Shown piece after piece: positions 1-7,512 of a stretch of 39,760 bases of DNA. Under the pieces are notes generated by a model that saw nothing but the letters and a program-made list of their open reading frames with translations, was not told where the DNA came from and did not search any database. A program made the position numbers and the translations under genes. Each line of letters starts with the position of its first letter. Position 1 is the stretch's first letter. The DNA is taken from assembly GCA_964631255.1 (NCBI GenBank), contig CAZVWS010000016.1, positions 1 through 39,760 of the forward strand, in the 5' to 3' direction. Source of the stretch: JBGZFC01 sp964631255. GTDB taxonomy: Bacteria > Bacteroidota > Bacteroidia > Bacteroidales > Dysgonomonadaceae.

Positions 1-35
1 AAGAGTATTGTTAGTAAAATTGTAACAATGCTCTT
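1..35 (+). promoter_or_regulatory. Intergenic RNA hairpin upstream of rplF
   Basis: Bases 1-13 pair with 23-35 to give a 13-bp stem with one G-U wobble (6:30) and a 9-base loop. No strong run of T follows, so it does not look like a simple terminator. It lies just before the rplF ribosome binding site, where rpsH normally precedes rplF. It could be a processing or regulatory structure; the function is inferred from position only. The window begins at its first base, so the stem may extend further. Confidence 0.5.
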
Positions 36-69
36 TACGTTTATTAATTTTATTTGAAGGAGAAACAGC

Positions 70-624
70 ATGTCAAGAATAGGAAAATTACCCATTACAT
101 TGCCCTCGGGCGTATCGGTAACAGTTGGAGATGACAACTTGATTACATTGAAAGGACCAAAAGGCGAATTATCGCAACAAGTTAATTCAGACCTGAAGGT
201 AGAAATTGAAAATGGTGTTTTAACCGTTGAAAGACCAACCGATGGAAAAGAACACAGAGCCATGCACGGACTATACCGTTCGTTGATAAACAACATGGTA
301 ATAGGCGTTTCTGAAGGTTTTCGTAAAGAGATGGAATTGGTAGGTGTTGGATACCGTGTATCTAACAACGGACAACTAGTAGAATTATCACTTGGTTTCA
401 CTCACAGTATCTTCTTGGAATTACCCAAAGAAGTAAAAGTAGAAACCAAAATGGAGAGAAACAAGAATCCACTCATCATACTGGAATCTTGCGATAAGCA
501 ATTGCTCGGACAAGTTTGCGCAAAAATACGCTCATTCCGTAAACCTGAACCATACAAAGGAAAAGGTGTACGCTTTGTAGGCGAAGAAGTACGTCGCAAA
601 TCAGGTAAAACGGCCGGTAAATAA
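70..624 (+). CDS. rplF: 50S ribosomal protein L6 (uL6)
   Basis: Large-subunit protein L6, which binds 23S rRNA near the factor-binding region. The 184 residues match the usual bacterial length. The N-terminus (MSRIGKLPI) and the C-terminal EPYKGKGVRF segment followed by a basic tail are typical of the family. The ATG is preceded by GAAGGAG, one of the clearer Shine-Dalgarno sequences in the window. It is the first complete gene of the spc-type block and is followed after 23 bases by rplR. The preceding gene, expected to be rpsH, lies outside the window. Confidence 0.98.
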   Translation: MSRIGKLPITLPSGVSVTVGDDNLITLKGPKGELSQQVNSDLKVEIENGVLTVERPTDGKEHRAMHGLYRSLINNMVIGVSEGFRKEMELVGVGYRVSNNGQLVELSLGFTHSIFLELPKEVKVETKMERNKNPLIILESCDKQLLGQVCAKIRSFRKPEPYKGKGVRFVGEEVRRKSGKTAGK

Positions 625-647
625 ACTTACGTAAACAAGAAATTACT

Positions 648-992
648 ATGTTAACAAAAACAGAAAAAAGACTAAGAATCAAAACTCGCGTTCGCGGCAA
701 AATCAGCGGTACAAAAGAGTGCCCACGTCTTACCGTGTTCAGGAGTAACAAACAAATATACGCGCAAATCATCGACGATATTAGCGGAACTACACTCGCA
801 TCAGCTTCTTCCATGAAGATTGAAGAGAAATTACCAAAAAGAGAAATAGCCGCCAAAGTAGGCGAAATGATTGCACAAAACGCCAAGGAAGCCGGAGTAG
901 AAAAAGTAGCTTTCGATAGAAACGGATACTTGTATCATGGACGTATAAAAGAATTGGCAGATGCCGCCCGTAAAGGAGGACTTAAATTTTAA
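648..992 (+). CDS. rplR: 50S ribosomal protein L18 (uL18)
   Basis: Large-subunit protein L18, which binds 5S rRNA in the central protuberance. The 114 residues, the basic start (LTKTEKRLRIKTRVRGKI), the PRLTVFRSNKQIYAQIIDD core and the C-terminal FDRNGYLYHGRIKELADAAR are diagnostic. It lies between rplF and rpsE as in other spc operons, and its stop is only 6 bases before rpsE. Translation of the block is probably coupled. Confidence 0.98.
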   Translation: MLTKTEKRLRIKTRVRGKISGTKECPRLTVFRSNKQIYAQIIDDISGTTLASASSMKIEEKLPKREIAAKVGEMIAQNAKEAGVEKVAFDRNGYLYHGRIKELADAARKGGLKF

Positions 993-998
993 ACAACT

Positions 999-1517
999 AT
1001 GTCAGGAATAAATAATATTGTAAAATCGACAAACGATTTAGAACTAAAAGACAGATTAGTCGCTATCAACCGTACGACTAAAGTTACAAAAGGAGGACGC
1101 ACGTTCACTTTTGCTGCTATGGTTGTTGTAGGAAATGAAGACGGCATCGTGGGCTGGGGCTTAGGAAAAGCCGGCGAAGTAACAACAGCTATTGCCAAAG
1201 GAGTAGAAGCTGCAAAGAAAAACCTGGTAAAAGTTCCCGTGTATAAAGGAACAATCCCACACGAACAAACAGCACGCTTTAGCGGCTCAGAAGTGTTCTT
1301 GAAACCGGCATTTACCGGTACGGGAGTAAAAGCAGGGGGTGCTATGCGTGCCGTATTAGAAAGTGTTGGTATTACCGACATCTTGGCAAAATCGAAAGGC
1401 TCATCCAATCCACACAACTTGGTAAAAGCCACCATCGAAGCTTTGTGCGAACTGAGAGACCCGTTTACCGTGGCTCAAAATCGCGGAATAAGTGTAGAAA
1501 AAGTATTTAACGGATAA
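999..1517 (+). CDS. rpsE: 30S ribosomal protein S5 (uS5)
   Basis: Small-subunit protein S5, involved in decoding accuracy and mRNA entry. The 172 residues contain the double-stranded-RNA-binding-like N-terminal domain (LKDRLVAINRTTKVTKGGR, about 17-35) and the C-terminal domain with GTGVKAGGAMRAVLE (about 107-121). The length is normal for the phylum. No obvious Shine-Dalgarno sequence precedes the ATG, which sits 6 bases after rplR; translation coupling or an A-rich leader is likely. Confidence 0.98.
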   Translation: MSGINNIVKSTNDLELKDRLVAINRTTKVTKGGRTFTFAAMVVVGNEDGIVGWGLGKAGEVTTAIAKGVEAAKKNLVKVPVYKGTIPHEQTARFSGSEVFLKPAFTGTGVKAGGAMRAVLESVGITDILAKSKGSSNPHNLVKATIEALCELRDPFTVAQNRGISVEKVFNG

Positions 1518-1538
1518 TAGAAGGGGAGGAATTTTAAA

Positions 1539-1715
1539 ATGGCAAAAATTAAAATCAAACAAACAAAAAGCAGAATAGGCTGCCCCAAAAATCAAAAAAG
1601 AATGTTAGATGCTTTGGGATTAACTAAAATGAACCGTGTTGTAGAACACGACGATACACCATCTATCAGAGGTATGATTAGCAAATTGAATCACCTGATT
1701 ACCGTGGTAGAATAA
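1539..1715 (+). CDS. rpmD: 50S ribosomal protein L30 (uL30)
   Basis: A 58-residue protein beginning MAKIKIKQTKSRIGCPKNQK and ending in LITVVE, the normal length and form of bacterial L30. The IKQTKSxIG start and the LGL-K-N-V-E pattern are typical of the family. The start is supported by a strong GGGGAGGA sequence at 1524-1531, unusual among these mostly A-rich leaders. It sits between rpsE and rplO as expected. Confidence 0.96.
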   Translation: MAKIKIKQTKSRIGCPKNQKRMLDALGLTKMNRVVEHDDTPSIRGMISKLNHLITVVE

Positions 1716-1747
1716 TAAATACGTAAATACAGATAAAAAAATATAGT

Positions 1748-2194
1748 ATGAATTTATCGAATTTAAAACCGGCTGAAGGAGCAACCAAAAATCGTAAAAG
1801 AATAGGCCGAGGCCAAGGCTCAGGCACAGGTGGCACTTCAACCAAAGGACATAAAGGTCAAAAATCAAGAGCCGGATATTCCAGAAAAATTGGGTTCGAA
1901 GGTGGTCAAATGCCACTACAACGTCGTCTGCCCAAATTTGGCTTCAAACCTCTAAACAGAGTAGAATACAAAGCCATCAATTTGGAAACATTACAAGCTC
2001 TGGTGGACACCCAGAAGTTAGAAAAAATAAATCCGGACGTGTTGATTAATGCCGGACTTATTGCACCTAAACATTTGGTTAAAATCCTCGGCAGAGGCAC
2101 ACTTTCGGCAAAAATTGAAGTGGAAGCTCACGCTTTCTCCAAATCGGCCGAACAAGCAATCACTTCTGCAGGTGGAACAGCCGTAAAACTCTAA
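1748..2194 (+). CDS. rplO: 50S ribosomal protein L15 (uL15)
   Basis: Large-subunit assembly protein L15, 148 residues. The N-terminus MNLSNLKPAEGATKNRKRIG, the glycine- and basic-rich stretch (GRGQGSGTGGTSTKGHKG, about 19-36) and the GFEGGQMPLQRRLPKFGF motif (about 49-66) are diagnostic. Its stop lies 4 bases before the secY start, so the two are probably translationally coupled. That arrangement is conserved in bacteria. Confidence 0.98.
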   Translation: MNLSNLKPAEGATKNRKRIGRGQGSGTGGTSTKGHKGQKSRAGYSRKIGFEGGQMPLQRRLPKFGFKPLNRVEYKAINLETLQALVDTQKLEKINPDVLINAGLIAPKHLVKILGRGTLSAKIEVEAHAFSKSAEQAITSAGGTAVKL

Positions 2195-2198
2195 AATA

Positions 2199-3524
2199 AT
2201 GAGATTTATAGAAACTATTAAAAATATTTGGAAAATAGAAGATCTTCGTCAGAGAATTCTTATTACCATCTTATTTATAGCAATATATCGATTCGGCTCA
2301 TTCGTAGTATTGCCGGGAGTAAATCCGGCATTGCTCGAATCCCTACAGGCAAACGCCAGTACCGGATTGTTGAGCTTGTTAGACATGTTCTCAGGCGGAG
2401 CATTTTCAAATGCATCTATTTTTGCCTTGGGAATCATGCCTTACATCTCTGCATCTATCGTGATGCAACTTCTTGGAGTTGCAGTGCCCTACTTCCAAAA
2501 ATTACAACGCGAAGGCGAAAGCGGACGCACAAAAATTAATCAATACACACGTTATCTAACTGTAGCAATCTTGTTAATTCAAGGACCCTCCTACATCTAC
2601 GGAGCATTAGGTTCAGCTATCCCCGGTGGCTTTTGGGAATTTGTGCTGCCTGCTACAATTATTCTTGCCGGTGGCAGTATGTTTGTGTTGTGGCTCGGAG
2701 AAAGAATTACCGACAAAGGAATTGGTAACGGAATTTCGTTCATCATTCTCATCGGTATCATCGCTCGCTTGCCACACGGATTGGTTGCAGAAGTCGACCG
2801 TCTGATAAACGCACCCGGAGGTTTGATTCTTTTCTTATTGGAAATAATATTTTTGTTAGTTGTAATGGCAGCGGCAATTATGCTGGTTCAAGGTGTGAGA
2901 AAAGTACCCGTACAATATGCCAAAAGAATAGTTGGAAACAAACAATATGGAGGTGTTCGCCAATATATTCCTTTGAAAGTGAATGCTGCAAACGTAATGC
3001 CAATCATTTTTGCGCAAGCAATCATGTTTATCCCACTTACTCTTGCACAGTTTTCGGTAAGAGATGGCGGTGGCGGTTTCTTTGCCCCACTGATGGATTA
3101 TACCAGTTTTGCTTATAACCTTGTATTCGCCATACTCATTATCGCGTTTACCTATTTCTATACAGCAATTACTGTAAATCCAACCCAAATGGCTGAAGAT
3201 TTGAAACGAAATAACGGATTTATCCCCGGCGTGAAACCCGGAAAACGTACAGCCGAGTATATCGACACTATCATGTCGAGAATAACATTACCCGGCTCCA
3301 TTTTCCTCGCTCTTGTAGCCATTATGCCCGCTTTCGCGAGTATAGCAGGAGTAAACTCGTTGTTCGCAAACTTCTTCGGAGGCACATCTTTGCTCATCCT
3401 CGTGGGTGTAGTATTGGATACATTGCAGCAAATAGAAAGTCATTTATTGATGCGCCACTACGATGGTTTCCTCAAATCGGGAGCCAAAATCAAAGGACGC
3501 ACCGGATCCATTGCAGCTTACTAA
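2199..3524 (+). CDS. secY: Preprotein translocase subunit SecY
   Basis: Channel-forming subunit of the SecYEG translocon in the inner membrane. The 441 residues contain about ten hydrophobic segments. Conserved elements are visible: the N-terminal IWKIEDLRQRILIT, the plug and TM2 region (MFSGGAFSNASIFALGIMPY, about 63-82), the cytoplasmic loop before TM7 (VPVQYAKRIVG, about 237-247) and the NPTQMAEDLKRNNGFIPG loop (about 327-344). It is fused to the ribosomal block 4 bases after rplO and followed by map, as in many bacteria. Confidence 0.98.
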   Translation: MRFIETIKNIWKIEDLRQRILITILFIAIYRFGSFVVLPGVNPALLESLQANASTGLLSLLDMFSGGAFSNASIFALGIMPYISASIVMQLLGVAVPYFQKLQREGESGRTKINQYTRYLTVAILLIQGPSYIYGALGSAIPGGFWEFVLPATIILAGGSMFVLWLGERITDKGIGNGISFIILIGIIARLPHGLVAEVDRLINAPGGLILFLLEIIFLLVVMAAAIMLVQGVRKVPVQYAKRIVGNKQYGGVRQYIPLKVNAANVMPIIFAQAIMFIPLTLAQFSVRDGGGGFFAPLMDYTSFAYNLVFAILIIAFTYFYTAITVNPTQMAEDLKRNNGFIPGVKPGKRTAEYIDTIMSRITLPGSIFLALVAIMPAFASIAGVNSLFANFFGGTSLLILVGVVLDTLQQIESHLLMRHYDGFLKSGAKIKGRTGSIAAY

Positions 3525-3542
3525 GTTTGCAGAGAAAAGAAG

Positions 3543-4325
3543 ATGGGAAGCAACTCGATTATATTGAAAACGGACGAAGAAATCGAATTTATGCGTGAAG
3601 CAAATCGATTGGTTGGAATGACACTTGGCGAATTGTCCAAGCACATACAACCCGGCATCACAACGCTACAACTCGATAAAATTGCCGAAGAATTTATAAG
3701 AGACCATGGTGCAATCCCAACCTTTTTAGGATACGGCGGTTTTCCTAATTCTATCTGTACTTCCATAAATGAAAACGTAGTACACGGCATTCCTAATCAT
3801 AAACCTTTGCAAGAAGGAGATGTCATATCTATCGATTGTGGAACAAACAAACGTGGATTTTGCGGTGACTCTGCCTATACATTTTGCGTAGGCGAAGTAA
3901 AAGAGGAGATAAAAAAATTGCTCCAAATTACAAAAGAGTCGTTATACAAAGGCATCGAACAAGCAAAAGAAGGAAACAGAGTAGGCGATATAGCATTTAC
4001 CATCCAGTCCTATTGCGAATCGCACGGATATTCCGTTGTGAGAGAATTGGTAGGACACGGAATCGGCAGAAATATGCACGAAGCACCCGAAGTACCCAAC
4101 TATGGTAGAAGAGGAACGGGCGCACTATTGCAAAATGGCATGTGCATAGCTATAGAACCCATGATAAATATGGGAGGCAAAAAAGTAATATTTGAAGACG
4201 ATGGATGGACTGTACGTACCAAAGACAGAAAACCATCGGCACACTTTGAGCACACCATAGCTATTAGAAATGGCAAAGCCGATATACTATCGACGTTTGA
4301 ATTTATCAGAGAAATAAATAATTAA
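3543..4325 (+). CDS. map: Type I methionine aminopeptidase
   Basis: Cytosolic metalloenzyme that removes the N-terminal methionine from new proteins. The 260 residues match the short type I form. The five metal ligands can be placed by reading the frame: D98 and D109 (in DCGTNKRGFCGD), H172 (GHGIGRNMHEAP), E205 (IEPMINMG) and E236 (FEHTIAI). They lie within one residue of the E. coli positions. It sits between secY and infA, a common arrangement, and is probably co-transcribed with them. Confidence 0.98.
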   Translation: MGSNSIILKTDEEIEFMREANRLVGMTLGELSKHIQPGITTLQLDKIAEEFIRDHGAIPTFLGYGGFPNSICTSINENVVHGIPNHKPLQEGDVISIDCGTNKRGFCGDSAYTFCVGEVKEEIKKLLQITKESLYKGIEQAKEGNRVGDIAFTIQSYCESHGYSVVRELVGHGIGRNMHEAPEVPNYGRRGTGALLQNGMCIAIEPMINMGGKKVIFEDDGWTVRTKDRKPSAHFEHTIAIRNGKADILSTFEFIREINN

Positions 4326-4345
4326 GCAGAAAGGAACAACAAAAA

Positions 4346-4564
4346 ATGGCAAAACAAGCATCCATTGAACAAGACGGAACAATAGTAGAAGCATTGTCAA
4401 ATGCCATGTTCCGCGTGGAATTAGAAAACGGACATGAAATAACGGCACACATTTCCGGAAAAATGCGAATGCACTACATTCGTATCTTGCCCGGAGACAA
4501 AGTGCGCGTAGAAATGTCCCCTTATGATCTTTCTAAAGGAAGAATTTCGTTCAGATATAAATAA
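4346..4564 (+). CDS. infA: Translation initiation factor IF-1
   Basis: A 72-residue S1/OB-fold protein that occupies the ribosomal A site during initiation. The sequence has the family pattern: MAKQASIEQDGTIVEAL near the start, then FRVELENGHEITAHISGKMR, and YDLSKGRISFRYK at the end. AAAGGAACA precedes the start by a few bases. It is followed by a 111-base spacer with phrase-like repeats before rpmJ. Confidence 0.98.
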   Translation: MAKQASIEQDGTIVEALSNAMFRVELENGHEITAHISGKMRMHYIRILPGDKVRVEMSPYDLSKGRISFRYK

Positions 4565-4621
4565 AAAAAACAGACAAAAAGACCAATAGAAAATTAGACG
4601 AATTAGACACACAAGAGTTTT

Positions 4622-4670
4622 TATCTAACAGTCTGATAGTCTACCAATCTAACAGTCTAAAAATCTATAA
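4622..4670. repeat. Phrase-like degenerate intergenic repeat (TCTAACAGTCT type)
   Basis: The 12-mer ATCTAACAGTCT occurs at 4623-4634 and again at 4647-4658, 24 bases apart. Related words fill the space around it (AGTCTGATAGTCTACC, AGTCTAAAAATCTA). It lies in the infA-rpmJ spacer and is transcribed with the operon. Similar word-like repeats recur at 5676-5765, 13286-13430 and 15344-15368. I see no coding potential in it. Confidence 0.6.
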
Positions 4671-4675
4671 AGAAT

Positions 4676-4792
4676 ATGAAAGTAAGAGCATCTTTAAAAA
4701 AACGTACCGACGATTGCAAAATTGTAAGAAGAAAAGGACGTTTGTATATTATCAATAAAAAAAATCCCAAGTTTAAACAACGCCAGGGATAA
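4676..4792 (+). CDS. rpmJ: 50S ribosomal protein L36 (bL36), zinc-ligand-poor form
   Basis: A 38-residue protein, MKVRASLKKRTDDCKIVRRK at the start and KNPKFKQRQG at the end, the normal length and ends of L36. In the zinc-ribbon form two CxxC-type cysteines, a third cysteine and a histidine hold zinc. Here only C14 remains; the other positions read T, N and K. This is the zinc-independent type. In E. coli rpmJ ends the spc operon and rpsM begins the alpha operon; here the two are 85 bases apart with a hairpin between. Confidence 0.95.
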   Translation: MKVRASLKKRTDDCKIVRRKGRLYIINKKNPKFKQRQG

Positions 4793-4793
4793 T

Positions 4794-4837
4794 AATTATG
4801 CTACTGTCAGCAAATGAAAAACTGACAAGCAATAATT
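4794..4837 (+). promoter_or_regulatory. RNA hairpin at the rpmJ/rpsM junction
   Basis: Outer arms 4794-4802 and 4828-4837 pair with one bulged base. Inner arms TGTCAG (4805-4810) and CTGACA (4822-4827) pair perfectly around an 11-base loop. No T run follows, so a rho-independent terminator is unlikely. The position corresponds to the spc/alpha operon boundary of E. coli, just upstream of rpsM. A processing or ribosomal-protein-binding role is an inference from position. Confidence 0.5.
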
Positions 4838-4877
4838 GAAACAATCACGAAATTAATTAAAACAAATAATAAAATTT

Positions 4878-5258
4878 ATGGCTATAAGAATTGTAGGGGT
4901 CGATTTGCCACAAAATAAGCGGGGTGAGATAGCCTTAACTTATATATACGGCATCGGACGCAGTGCTGCAAGCAGCATTTTAACTAAAGCTGAAGTTGAT
5001 AAAAATATCAAAGTTAAAGACTGGACCGACGATCAAGCTGCACGCATTCGTGAAATCATCTCCACCGACTATAAAGTGGAAGGAGACCTTCGCTCAGAAG
5101 TGCAGTTAAACATTAAACGACTGATGGATATAGGTTGCTATCGTGGCATTCGCCATCGTATCGGACTACCCGTACGTGGACAAAGCACAAAAAACAATGC
5201 CCGTACACGCAAAGGAAGAAAGAAAACAGTTGCTAACAAGAAAAAAGCTACTAAATAA
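4878..5258 (+). CDS. rpsM: 30S ribosomal protein S13 (uS13)
   Basis: Small-subunit head protein that contacts tRNA and the large subunit. The 126 residues show the family start (MAIRIVGVDLPQNKRGEIAL), a helix-two-turn-helix segment (YIYGIGRSAASSIL, about 23-36), the GCYRGIRHRIGLPVRGQ motif (about 86-102) and a lysine-rich tail. It opens the alpha-type group rpsM-rpsK-rpsD-rpoA-rplQ and ends 12 bases before rpsK. Confidence 0.98.
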   Translation: MAIRIVGVDLPQNKRGEIALTYIYGIGRSAASSILTKAEVDKNIKVKDWTDDQAARIREIISTDYKVEGDLRSEVQLNIKRLMDIGCYRGIRHRIGLPVRGQSTKNNARTRKGRKKTVANKKKATK

Positions 5259-5270
5259 TAGGTAAATAAT

Positions 5271-5660
5271 ATGGCAAAAAGAACAGTTGCAGCAAAAAAA
5301 AGAAACGTAAAGATTAGCGCCGTTGGACAAGCGCACATATCATCATCGTTCAACAACATCATCGTTTCGTTGACAAACGAAAACGGCGAAGTGATTAGTT
5401 GGTCGTCTGCCGGTAAAATGGGTTTCAGAAGCTCTAAGAAAAATACCCCTTATGCAGCTCAAATGGTAGCACAAGATTGTGCTAAAGTAGCATATGATTT
5501 GGGACTTAGAAAAGTGAAAGCCTATGTAAAAGGACCCGGAAACGGACGCGAGTCTGCTATCAGAACCATACACGGTGCAGGAATAGAAGTAACCGAAATT
5601 GTTGACGTTACACCAATTCCACACAACGGATGTCGTCCGCCAAAAGCACGTAGAGTATAA
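5271..5660 (+). CDS. rpsK: 30S ribosomal protein S11 (uS11)
   Basis: Platform protein of the small subunit. The 129 residues contain the conserved AHISSSFNNIIVSLTNENGE (about 22-41), the VKAYVKGPGNGRESAIR segment (about 82-98) and the C-terminal DVTPIPHNGCRPPKARRV. The length is normal. Downstream lies an unusually long 232-base spacer before rpsD. Confidence 0.98.
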   Translation: MAKRTVAAKKRNVKISAVGQAHISSSFNNIIVSLTNENGEVISWSSAGKMGFRSSKKNTPYAAQMVAQDCAKVAYDLGLRKVKAYVKGPGNGRESAIRTIHGAGIEVTEIVDVTPIPHNGCRPPKARRV

Positions 5661-5675
5661 AAATGCCCTTGACAA

Positions 5676-5765
5676 TAGGTTTTTAGCTATTAGTAATGAC
5701 CGGTTTTTTTGTATCATACAAACAACCCGCCAAAAAGCAAATAGCTAAATGCCGACAGTCAACAG
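5676..5765. repeat. Phrase-like degenerate repeat (TAGCTA/CAGCTAA words)
   Basis: The first part of the rpsK-rpsD spacer holds word-like repeats: TTTTAGCTATTAG near 5680, CAAATAGCTAAATG near 5739 and CAACAGCTAAAA near 5760. A short hairpin TTTGTA-TCA-TACAAA lies at 5708-5722. The words resemble those in the spacer after the sigma factor gene (GCTATTAGCTGTTAGC). It shows no sign of coding. Confidence 0.4.
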
Positions 5766-5800
5766 CTAAAAATATTAATCATAAGTTTCATTCGTATTGA

Positions 5801-5885
5801 AATTTGAACTGTGATTAGATTACACACCAACTTCTCTGTAATCGCGGCTGCACGGTTTATGGTTTCGATACCAAAAGTTTAAATT
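5801..5885 (+). promoter_or_regulatory. Candidate structured leader of rpsD
   Basis: Bases 5801-5809 pair with 5877-5885 (9 bp, one G-U wobble) and enclose two smaller hairpins: GATTAC/GTAATC (5818-5823 with 5838-5843) and a weak TGGT/ACCA (5860-5863 with 5870-5873). The closing stem ends 7 bases before the rpsD ATG, so it would cover the initiation region. S4, the rpsD product, is known to repress its own synthesis through mRNA structures in E. coli and Bacillus. A similar role here is an inference. Confidence 0.4.
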
Positions 5886-5892
5886 GTAAAAA

Positions 5893-6501
5893 ATGGCAAG
5901 ATATACTGGTCCAAAAACAAAAATCGCCCGTAAATTTGGCGAACCAATTTTCGGTCCCGATAAAGTTCTTTCAAAAAAGAACTATCCTCCGGGACAGCAC
6001 GGAAATTCACGCAGAAGAAAAACTTCCGAATATGGAATTCAGCTTCGCGAAAAACAACGTGCAAAATATACTTATGGTGTATTGGAAAAACAATTCCGAT
6101 TGACATTTGAGAAAGCTGCTCGCAGCCGCGGCATTACCGGTGAGGTTCTGTTGCAGTTGTTAGAAATGCGCTTAGATAACGTAGTTTATCGCTTAGGAAT
6201 TGCTCCTACAAGAGCCGCAGCACGTCAGTTAGTAACACACCGCCACATCACCGTAAACGGGAAAGTAGTAAACATCCCATCCTACAGCGTGAAACCCGGT
6301 GCCATTATCGGCGTAAGAGAAAAATCGAAATCATTAGAAGTCATTTCAAATGCACTGGCAGGTTTCAACCACAGCAAATACCCTTGGTTAGAGTGGGACA
6401 AAATGTCGCTCAGCGGTAAATTTTTACATCTACCCGAAAGAAACGATATCCCCGAAAACATTAAAGAACAACTGATTGTAGAGTTATATTCTAAACAATA
6501 A
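5893..6501 (+). CDS. rpsD: 30S ribosomal protein S4 (uS4)
   Basis: Primary 16S rRNA-binding assembly protein, 202 residues. It begins MARYTGPKTKIARKFGEPIF and has the S4 RNA-binding domain around residues 92-155 (MRLDNVVYRLGIAPTRAAAR, then LVTHRHITVNGKVVNIPS). The KKNYPPGQHG segment (about 28-37) is typical. No cysteine zinc-knuckle is seen in the N-terminal part. It follows a possible autoregulatory leader, and its stop is 4 bases before rpoA. Confidence 0.98.
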   Translation: MARYTGPKTKIARKFGEPIFGPDKVLSKKNYPPGQHGNSRRRKTSEYGIQLREKQRAKYTYGVLEKQFRLTFEKAARSRGITGEVLLQLLEMRLDNVVYRLGIAPTRAAARQLVTHRHITVNGKVVNIPSYSVKPGAIIGVREKSKSLEVISNALAGFNHSKYPWLEWDKMSLSGKFLHLPERNDIPENIKEQLIVELYSKQ

Positions 6502-6505
6502 TTTC

Positions 6506-7507
6506 ATGGCAATATTAGCATTCCAAAAACCCGATAAAGTAGTCATGCTGCAGGAGAGCACATTCTCCGGTAAGTTTGAATTTCGTCCGTTGGAACCCGG
6601 CTATGGCATCACCATTGGTAATGCACTGCGCCGCATCTTGCTGTCCTCGTTAGAAGGATTTGCAATTACATCGGTAAAATTCGACACGGTGGAGCATGAG
6701 TTTGCAACCATTCCGGGCATCTTTGAAGATGTAACAGCTATTATTTTGAATCTGAAAAAAGTGCGTTTCAAAAAAATAGTAGAAGAGTTTGAAACAGAGA
6801 AGGTAAGCCTCAATATATCGGGCACGAGTGTATTTAAAGCCGGAGATATAGGAAAAGTGTTAACCGGTTTTGAAGTTCTGAATCCGGAACTCGAAATTTG
6901 TCATCTCGAGAAAAAAGCAAATCTTCGCCTCGAACTAAATATAGGAAAAGGACGCGGATATGTTTCGGCCGACGAAAATCGGGCAATGATTGCAGAAGAA
7001 GACGTGCAGGTAATTGCTATCGACTCCATCTTCACGCCCATCAGAAACGTGAAATTTGAAGTGGAAGACTACCGAATCGAACAAAAAACCGACTACGAAA
7101 AGTTAGTTATAGAAGTTACAACCGACGGTTCTATCCACCCGAAAGAAGCATTGAAAGAAGCAGCTAAAATTCTGATTCAACACTTTGCTCTTTTCTCTGA
7201 CGACAACAAGATTATGATTGAAACATCGAGTGCCGAAAGTTTCGAAGAGTTTGACGAAGAAGTGCTGCACATGCGTCAGTTACTGAAACGCAAACTATCG
7301 GACTTAAACCTTTCGGTACGTGCACTCAATTGCTTGAAAGCCGCAGAAGTAGAATCACTCGGACAACTGGTTCAACACAACAAAAACGATTTGTTGAAAT
7401 TCAGAAACTTCGGAAAGAAATCGCTAACCGAATTAGAAGAGTTATTAGATAACCTCAAACTATCGTTCGGTATGGATATTTCTAAATATAAATTAGATAA
7501 AGATTAA
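6506..7507 (+). CDS. rpoA: RNA polymerase alpha subunit
   Basis: Alpha subunit, the assembly platform of RNA polymerase and contact for activators and UP elements. The 333 residues comprise an N-terminal dimerisation domain (GYGITIGNALRRILLSSLEG, about 33-52), a flexible acidic linker near 240-260, and the C-terminal helix-hairpin-helix domain (RALNCLKAAEVESLGQL, about 272-288, then FRNFGKKSLTELEELL, about 299-314). It sits between rpsD and rplQ with spacers of only 4 and 5 bases, the standard alpha-operon order. Confidence 0.98.
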   Translation: MAILAFQKPDKVVMLQESTFSGKFEFRPLEPGYGITIGNALRRILLSSLEGFAITSVKFDTVEHEFATIPGIFEDVTAIILNLKKVRFKKIVEEFETEKVSLNISGTSVFKAGDIGKVLTGFEVLNPELEICHLEKKANLRLELNIGKGRGYVSADENRAMIAEEDVQVIAIDSIFTPIRNVKFEVEDYRIEQKTDYEKLVIEVTTDGSIHPKEALKEAAKILIQHFALFSDDNKIMIETSSAESFEEFDEEVLHMRQLLKRKLSDLNLSVRALNCLKAAEVESLGQLVQHNKNDLLKFRNFGKKSLTELEELLDNLKLSFGMDISKYKLDKD

Positions 7508-7512
7508 CGATA

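Noticed and set aside
476..886. 136-codon minus-strand frame across rplF and rplR
   Set aside because: It is the shadow of two ribosomal protein genes with clear family matches on the plus strand.
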